DNA of 64,000 bases from Limanda limanda (lineage: Eukaryota > Chordata > Actinopteri > Pleuronectiformes > Pleuronectidae). The notes under the pieces were generated by a model that saw only the letters and a list, made by a program, of their open reading frames with translations, did no database searches and was not told the DNA's origin. The number at the start of each line of letters is the position of its first letter. Positions within the stretch are counted from its first letter, which is position 1. The DNA is taken from NCBI RefSeq assembly GCF_963576545.1, contig NC_083641.1, positions 16,162,002 to 16,226,001 of the forward strand. Reading direction: 5' to 3'. The translations under genes and the position numbers were made by a program. This document shows, piece after piece, positions 56,033 through 64,000 of this stretch.

Positions 56033-59000
56033 TGTCCCCCAGTGGAGCAGATAGTGGAGCGAGGGCAGTGCCCCCTGCTGTTTATGACTACAAACAGCTC
56101 GACTTTGCTGGACATGTATCTGCATGTGACATTCACAGGGTTGTAAACTCACATGGCCTTTTACACACACATGTCTGTTAATCAGAGCCCTTACTAAGAA
56201 CATTAATAACATTTTTGTTCTATCTAAATGTCTCAGTAAACCATGACAGTAATATAAGATGCAGTATATCTGATCCCTGCAACTGATGCAGCTATTTACG
56301 TTATTACATTACACGCATGCCTTTCCTCATGTGACACGACAAAACTTCTCCTGCTCCCTGTTTACAACCTGGAAATTCAATCACTAGAGGTCTAGACGCT
56401 CACAAATATGTGGAGTTGAAATTAAGGTTTTAATGAATATTAGCCAATCCCAGCTGACAATGGGCAGGGGGCGGGGTAAACCCTGGAAACGTCACCTTTC
56501 CATCACTGGGTCGAGATATAGAGACGAACAAACAATCACACTGACACCTACATGCAATTTGAGTCACCATATAACCTAACCTGCATGTCTTTGGACTGTA
56601 GGCAGAAGCCGGATAACACACATTATGACCATCTTATATTGATCATATAATATGGAATATAATATAACATTTGAGATGACATTTAAAATGATCTAATTGA
56701 TCAATCAAATGTGATAAACTACGTGTTCATCTATGCATAATATCAAAAATCCAAACAGGTCACACGTGTAAGGCAAAAAATGTAAAATCTCACAACACTG
56801 TTTGAGATCTTGATTATAATTTGCATGATTTTTTGAGGCTGTAAACATAATGCTGGACTTATGTTTCCCATCCAGCCCATTTGTCCATGTATCTGTAATG
56901 AGCACTCAGGCTTATTCATACAGATTCATACTGTACAGCAGTTGTGAACACGAGGACAACCTTCGACTTGACATGGGCAGTCATGTGAACACAAGATTTT
57001 ATAAAGAATAAAAACCTGTGTAGTTAGAGGCAGACATGAAATGTGCAGAAAACATGAATTGGACATACATTTTCTATGCAGCTGTCAGAGAGAAGTCGGC
57101 TGAAACATCTGAACTACAGAGTAACGTGCGGTGCACACTCACGCCCTCTGAAGCAGAGATCTACCATCTCGACAGGAACATAAATATTGTTCTTCAACAG
57201 CGAGGAACGAGGAGACGCTGGATCTGCTGAACTTACACTTCCTACACTTCCTCCTCCATTCAATTAAGCCTTTTAATCTGACAGAGAGAGATTCCTGTTG
57301 GAAGGGACTTCAAGAATTTTCTCCCTTTGTTTTCTTTCCCCTTAAAAATGTGGCATGGTGCAACAATGGCTCATGTGAGTGAGGGGGGTTTCCGCTGGAC
57401 ATTTTCCAAAAAAGTCTTGTGAAGGCTTGAAACAGTTTATCAGGGAAATAGCTATTATTTACAGTGTATTGTTAAACCTTCAGATTAATGTATTGCATAA
57501 ATTCAGGCACTATCACCTGTGGCGTGTCCAGTCTGTGTCTCACATGGCTCACACCAGCTTGGCCTGCAGAGACCAGCTGGTCCATAATCTGCCTCAAGAC
57601 CAAGGGTTTATTTATCAGAAGTCTGAGGAAGAGCCTCCTGCTTGAGAACTTACCGACAAATAAATGCGTTATTTGGCGCTTTAGGTTTGCGGATTTTGTC
57701 TCTTTCAAATGTTTTGTTGATCCAGCACCCGTCAAAAGTTATTTTCACTCGATGTTGCTCCCATTTTTTGGGGTCAGAGAGAATCCATCAATATTTTGGG
57801 GCAGATCACAGCATTTTTCCAAGTTCTTAAACATAGAACTTAGAAGATAGGGCATCTTTGACATTTTCACTTATTTCTCACTCATGGATTTGAATGAAAA
57901 TAAAAATCAGCAGCTGTTGAATTTAAACGTGGTTTCATTAGGCAGGGTTTCTGATTGCCTATGTGAGATATCTACAAAACATGCAAAAAGAATCAGAGTG
58001 TAAACAGCAGAAAATTGGAGCAATTACAGCCATATGAACTGTATTGTCGGCATCTGGGTGTTTGTAATGCTCTGTAATCGTTTGATAAGTCTGAACTGCA
58101 CCATTAGCAGCGGCATGATGGTATAATGAAACCTGGCCAAATTATGAAAGAATCACTCAAAAATATCGAGCAGGTTTTAGGAGTCAGCACACACAAGGTG
58201 CTGAAATTACACTTCAAAAGCCACAACCAAAAGGTGTGGTTTCCACTGAACTCAGTACAAACATATTATTCCATAACCTCTGGCAAAGTCAAGCACCTTA
58301 TAATGACCTATACTGTTTTTCCTCAACCATTATTCTAAATGAGAACCAGGAATTTGGCTCCGGTGGCTTCCATATCGCTGAATGAACCGTCTCAGAACAA
58401 GAGGAAACCACAGAACAAATTGCATGACTGGGATCCAGTGTTTAAAATGTGCTGTATTATTTAGACTGGTGCTGCAACCTTATATGACTTAGAAAAACCA
58501 ACACCTCCGAGACAAAAGGCAACGGCAGACAAAACAAAAGTCCGACATCTGCAGGGCGGCAGTGAATTCTTTCTACCCCGATGAAAGGAAGTCAGTGGGT
58601 TGTTGTGTGGCCAAACTTCTGCTGCGTTTAATTCCAACCAATCAATCTCCTACGTTACATTGAACACAAAACCACCTTGTGTGATTGTTGGCTCCTGCTG
58701 GGTCTTATCAGAGCTCTGCTGGAGTCTGAAGTCAGAGCCTCAGACCTGCTCAAACAGTGTTGGCATTGTGTCTTAAACAGACTCAATAAGAGAAATTACA
58801 TCAGAGTCTGGACTGAGTTTCCTGTCTTTCTTAAAACGAGCCGACCGAGTGGAAACAAACATTAAGTAGCTGAACTATTCTCAGGTTCATTACTTTTGCA
58901 AGAGCAGATGAAGAAACGACGTTGGAGGTTTTACTGTTCATTACATCATGTGCAATACATTAAACATGTTTGACTGCGAGTTTGCACTGCAGGCAGAACA

Positions 59001-60539
59001 CATGCCCGTGAGATAATTTGTGAAGTTTAACAACGTGCACTTTTACTGCTAAATTAACATTATCAGCTCTATTGAGCTTCACCTTCCAAAGTTTGGTTGA
59101 ATGTCCTAAAAGACAAACATGTGCTTTTGCTGATTTCAGACCTCTGTAACAATAAACTGAATTAGGATGCAAACGCTCTATAATCTCAGTTAACCATTTA
59201 AAAACTGCCTTGTGAAAAAGTTTTTATAAGGTTGAAGAATTCCTCTAAATGAGAAACTGTTGAGTGAACAGATAAAACCAGTCTAACAGTTTGCTCACTT
59301 CTCGATGCCATGTTCTCCCAAACTGCAGGCGCCTGGAGGGTGTTTATGTTATCTTATAATATAATATATAACTTGCAGATGTGATGATGGTTAAAGTTTG
59401 GTGGTCAGGATATATAGGGCAACTCACATGAACATATTTTAATCTCATAATGTCATTCAACAGGGAAATCCTCAACATCTGTTATAATTCAGAATGTCCA
59501 AGATGTAAGAGACAGGAGGTAGAACTACTTGCAATGTACAGGAATTTCTTATGTAATGACCATAGTAGCTGTAGGCAATGCTCCCCCAAGAAGCTTTTAA
59601 ACTCAGTTATGTTCTAGATGACTGAATAATGTATATTTAAGGTTAAAGCACAAAACAAACGCTCATATAAAAGTGAAGCCATAACAAGTCAGATATTTGA
59701 GAAAGTGTTAAATTCTTATAAAAGAGAAACAAAAACCTGAGAATGTGAGAGAATATTCCTCTGTACCAACCTCTTTCCAAAGAAAGCACAACTTTCTGCA
59801 CCTACCATGTAGACGTCTTTTGGTCTGTAGACATCAATAAATAAAGTTTAAGCTGAATAAAGAGATTCATATACAATAGGCAAACACTTCTCTCCCAATG
59901 TAAACAAGATTATGACATTTTATCTGGATCGGATATTTGTGAAGTGAAAGGCTGAACTAGTTTCCCTGCTACCCCTCCTGGGTCGTCTGGGGTCGTCTCC
60001 CTGAGGTGTTTGACTCGTACGTCAAAGATTGCTATGCACTTAACGGCGTCATTGATTGACAAGCAGCAGAGTCCAAATTGAGCTGACAAGAGCCTTTGAT
60101 TGACAGTCCAGACATTGAATGCGATGTCCCTGTGTGCTAAGGATTACGAAGCTGTTAGCATAATAAGCAGGAGAGCGCTCTGGTCTCAGACTGACCTGTA
60201 AAGGCTAAAAATCTCCCTAAAGCTGCTGTAAAGCCAAACACAGCTCTTACATCTGGACTTCAACTGTGAACGAGTCGATTGGAGCTGATTTCCCACTATT
60301 CTGACTTTACAGTCTCTGATCTCATGGGTAAGAAGAGTCTGTTCTTCAGCCAGGTCCTCTGACGTATGAGTTATAAAAAGGTAACATTTACATTTAGACT
60401 CTTTTATGACACACGTTTCTGCTTATTCTAAAATAACTGGAATGGCTCTCAGTTGCACATATCTCCAACAGGATCCAACAGTCTTCTAAAATTGTCTTAC
60501 ATTGTTGCAATGTTAAAGACGATTAAAGAAGAGGAAAAA

Positions 60540-60730
60540 ACCGCAAATCCTGGATCTGCACTTTTGTCTGACACCCCCTAAAATTGAATGGGTTCTTTCT
60601 TGGCCGATGTACGATTTGTCTACCAAGATTCACGGAACCCTGTTGTGCAATTTTTGCGTTATATGCTTATAATCACACAAACAAACAAACAAACAAACAA
60701 ACGGACAGGGTGCGTCAACATAACCTACTT
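60540..60730 (-). repeat. Teleost interspersed repeat relic, same family, inverted, with CAAA tract
   Basis: On the minus strand it reads taggttatgttgacgcaccc, a TTTG tandem (60674-60701), then caagaaagaacccattcaat and gatccagg. The orientation is opposite to the other three copies. Confidence 0.45.
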
Positions 60731-61552
60731 GTCGGTTATAATAAGGATTTAGATACGTGCCAATCTGTGCCTAACGTATACCCTCAACAGATGGCAGTGG
60801 TGACTTCTGGGGCAGTGCCTGTTTGGCTCAGGCTCAAACATGTACTACACATAATTGTTCTCTTCCTCCTTCTCTTTCCATCTGTTCACCTCCTCTCGAT
60901 CGTAATCGGCTTCTCTAATCTAGATGCCCAAATGACCAGGAGCCACACAAACAAAATACCCATAAAAAAGGGTTGGAAACCTCAACACAAGTGCCCACAC
61001 ACACATGCGATGCATTGCCAGCTGAGTCATCTGTGACGCCAATTACTTTAACAGCTCAAACATACGTTGTGTGCAATCAAGATGCTCCCCTTCATACTCC
61101 TCTTTGTTACATAATTGTTAACCTATCTGGTTTACATCTGTTTTTATATTTGAGGAACATCTGGCTGCCAGCAGCAGATGAAAATGCCTCAGCTCTCACT
61201 ACTGAACATTCCTTTGACCTCAGTAACACTGCCACTATGAAAATACCAATGCCAACACACGCAGTGCAGGTACAGGCCAGACAGTCATTATTAACCTCAC
61301 AGCCTTCCCATTAAAGACTCCTGAGAGGACATCGCACTGAGAGAAGCAATGATAAACAACCAGGTCTTGAGAATCAGACTATCAACGTCAATATCAATGT
61401 CAAAAACAAAAGGCAGGTTGATGAACACATGATTAGTGTCTCAGCCTCCTAACATTATAAATTAGCAGGGCTCGTCTGTGAAACGACGCCTGTGCCATGC
61501 AGCCGAGCTGATCTCACTTGCCGTCACAATGCAGAACACACGCTACACTTAC

Positions 61553-61646
61553 CATTGTGCAGATGGCCAAGACACACACACATGCGCGACAAAGTAGAGG
61601 ACAGCGACTGACTGCAAGCTGCTGCAGGTCTGTGCAGGCGAACCAT
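61553..61646 (-). other. Candidate 5' exon with strong splice donor, minus strand
   Basis: CACAATG|GTAAGTG is a near-perfect donor. Upstream in the same transcript sense is a GC-richer block (to about 61830) with an ATG at 61646 opening MVRLHRPAAACSQSLSS. The reading ends in phase 1, which does not fit septin4 exon 2, so if used it is more likely 5'UTR, or a different gene. Unproven. Confidence 0.15.
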
Positions 61647-64000
61647 GTGTGCCTCCAGTTGCAGCAGCGCTAGGCAGTCTTACAGCCAGACGTTAATAAT
61701 GTAATGCTGAGCACAGACACATGCTGCATGCATCCCGGGCTGAACAACTGCTGCTGCTGCAAAAAGGAGCAGCGATGGTGCGGAAGGAGAGGAGGGAGAG
61801 GGCTGCTGGAGTGTGAGGGTCAGAGCGAAGGTGGGAAGACAAGCTTGGAAAAACAATAGGTGGGAGCTGGCCTATCTAAGACCAGGCAATTTCATGTTAA
61901 ACTTCAAGTTTCAGAAAAGTCTGCATTAATTCTGTTAAATACTGTGTAAATTCACAAGTTATATTTCTGCGATTGATGTGGACACAGTCCTTTTTCTTCT
62001 TGTGTTATTCATCTCTGAACCACAGTACACATCTTTATGGTTTCCCGTATGCCAAAGCAAATAATCAAACCAAAGTTAAGCATTGGGATTAACACACCAA
62101 TTTAAGCAACAAGTGAAGCTAACCACTGTGGTTTAAAAGATGTGGCGAGGGATGTCATCTCTATTTTGTTTAGCTAACTGCTGCTGTGGCCCGAGTGTGT
62201 TTGGGCACAGTTAGTGGGGCATGATGATATTTATTTAGACTGTGCATATCCTGCTCCCTCACACACATGAACAGAGGTTGACACTCGGTGCAGTGTCAGA
62301 TTTACTGCTTTGAAAACCCGTCATCGGGTTTGTAAGAAAAACAAAGTGTTGAGCAGGCCATTAAATTAGTTTATTTTCAAAAAGCCGAACAAGGGCCCAA
62401 TGAGATGTGTGAAGAGCAGCTGCAGATTTCTGCACAATTCTTGAATCAAAGAGCATGAAATTATGTACAGCACATGTTGTGCGTCACCAGCATTGACACC
62501 TCAAATAGACAGGGTGTCAAGACAGCGTCAAAAAGGAAATTGCACGAGTCAATGTGACACCTGGCATCGTGCAGGGTCTCACACAGTGAGAACCCGACAA
62601 ATGAAATCATACCATGAATAATACTAAACTCCAGTGCTGAAACAAATCCTAACGATTAACTGGTTATTCAACTGGCAACATATTAAATCTGCCAATTTTT
62701 TATTAGGAATTAATGAGTTTTAACATCAGAATCGTTCTAAGGGGACAAGAGGTTAATGTAGTGAGAGTTTTACATCAGGATCTTTGCAGACGTGAAAAGA
62801 CATGCACAATGAGTGTCAGACAGAAGATAGTCTTACATGTTAAGTGTCTATTTTCTGTCTGTGATGAGTCAATAACTGTCATTGTCAGGTGTCTGTGAAA
62901 AGTATGTCCCAAGCAAAAAAGTCCTTATTCTTAAACTTGGCCTTTATAACTTTAGGAAGGTACAGCTGAGCATATCCAGGATAGAAAACACTAGAGTTAG
63001 AATGGATAAATAGTCAACATTAAAGTCCGACTGATACATTGGTTGTAGAATATCAAGGCCTGATTACATTTCATTTTCATAAGGGTTCGAAAAACAACAT
63101 CTAAGGAATCTTTGACAAACTTTTGTTTTGTATGTACTGTATATTGTCCGATATACCGGTATCAGATATTGTGTGCTCTCAAACATAATTATATTGTCAT
63201 CTGTCGCCAAAAGTCCATTGCAGTCAGGCTCTGTGTGTACAGATTATGCATTAATCCTCAAAAAATGAAAATGTAGTCAGGATTACTTTCTGCAGTTTTC
63301 CCCCTTATCTCCTTAGTTGGATATTTATTTTAATCATTTGATGCCTTTATTCAATAGCCTAGCCTTACCACACAAACCTGGGCTGACTGCAGAGACACTG
63401 TTGAGACAAAGTGAGTTTAACCTGGTTGATGAGTGACCTTTGTGATGGCAGCAGCACAGAGAGAGAGGCTCGTGTGGGACTGTATAAGAAGCCTCTTCAA
63501 TGGAGCTTCAGTCAGACATAGGCTGCTCTGTGAGCTATATGAAGTGATGAACTCCAGTGTGTAACAGCCTCGGGTCCTCGCGGGCTGCTGGTAACAGGAG
63601 GGACTGAGCCACCGGGGCACAATGTGACAGTGATGTGAAGAGAGGGAAGTGGGTTAAGGGCAAGTTAGGAGGAGATAACAACGGTCACAGAGAGGGATAA
63701 AGTAAAGGAGGAGAGAAAAGCCTCTGAGCAATGTAGAGACTGATGCACAGAGATCAGAGACGCCCAGAATCAAATACCATCTCATAACTATCCACGAAGA
63801 GGCTGTTCTTTTATTCCCGTCTTCAGCTCAACTATATCCTTCGCAGGCACCACTCCAGAAGGTTCACATTCCTGCATTTCATTCAACTCTGCTCAATTAG
63901 AAAAGTTAAATATGGCTATAATAACCTACAACATAAGTGAGCTGCATATAGCAAAATGCTTCCAGCTCTGTTTCTGCATCTGTTGCAAAAGTCCATCCAC

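Larger units (their letters stand above)
49060..63999. other. Gene-poor region upstream of septin4
   Basis: About 15 kb without a recognisable coding exon. Contains an inverted fold-back repeat (49475), two interspersed repeat relics (51310, 60540), microsatellites (52545, 54792), a GC-richer spot at 54370-54500 with a cagcagcagcggcagc run, and two candidate minus-strand splice donors (56014, 61552). It may be a long 5' intron of septin4 or intergenic DNA. Confidence 0.5.

Noticed and set aside
57379..57735. Overlapping 88-codon frames on both strands
   Set aside because: No recognisable motif, no codon bias and no convincing splice pattern; treated as chance.

Overview
The window is nuclear DNA of a ray-finned (teleost) fish. 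It has vertebrate-type multi-exon genes with GT-AG introns, long CA/TG microsatellites, and degraded hAT and Tc1/mariner transposons. No prokaryotic, organellar or viral gene is seen. Identifications come from reading the translations and matching them to remembered vertebrate families. No database search was run.

Three protein genes can be assembled exon by exon, and all splice phases agree. (1) mettl16 (+, 6361-18595) is the U6 snRNA / MAT2A N6-adenosine methyltransferase. Eight coding exons encode the last 513 or so residues; the start-codon exon appears to lie left of the window. (2) mnt (+, 21472-34993) is the MAX-network bHLH-leucine-zipper repressor, complete in six coding exons (607 aa). 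Its long 3'UTR runs to about 37.05 kb. (3) septin4 (-, 47695 down to 40873) is a complete septin GTPase of 12 coding exons (521 aa). It has a very histidine-rich N-terminus, and its 3'UTR probably reaches about 39.24 kb. mnt and septin4 are tail to tail, with about 2.2 kb of repeat-rich DNA between them.

Layout: 1-6360, mettl16 intron (TG microsatellite, RFX-like site). 6361-18800, rest of mettl16. 18800-20950, intergenic, holding a 618-bp hAT-like element with perfect 8-bp target duplications. 20950-37050, mnt, with a CACGTG cluster in intron 1 and a Tc1 relic further in. 37050-39240, a 176-bp tandem repeat interrupted by a decayed hAT element, itself hit by a second 260-bp hAT element. 39240-48955, septin4 with a TATA-type promoter near 48.99 kb. 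49-64 kb holds no recognisable gene; it may contain remote alternative septin4 first exons or be intergenic.

The three genes do not form a pathway. mettl16 acts in RNA methylation and SAM homeostasis, mnt in E-box repression opposing MYC, and septin4 in the filament cytoskeleton. The best leads are: a predicted retained-intron form of septin4 that replaces the coiled-coil tail with a His-rich tail; a cluster of MNT-type E-boxes just inside mnt; a possible coding exon beside a consensus CRE in mnt intron 4; and a perfect 23-bp inverted repeat in mnt intron 1. I saw no evidence for an entirely new multi-gene system.
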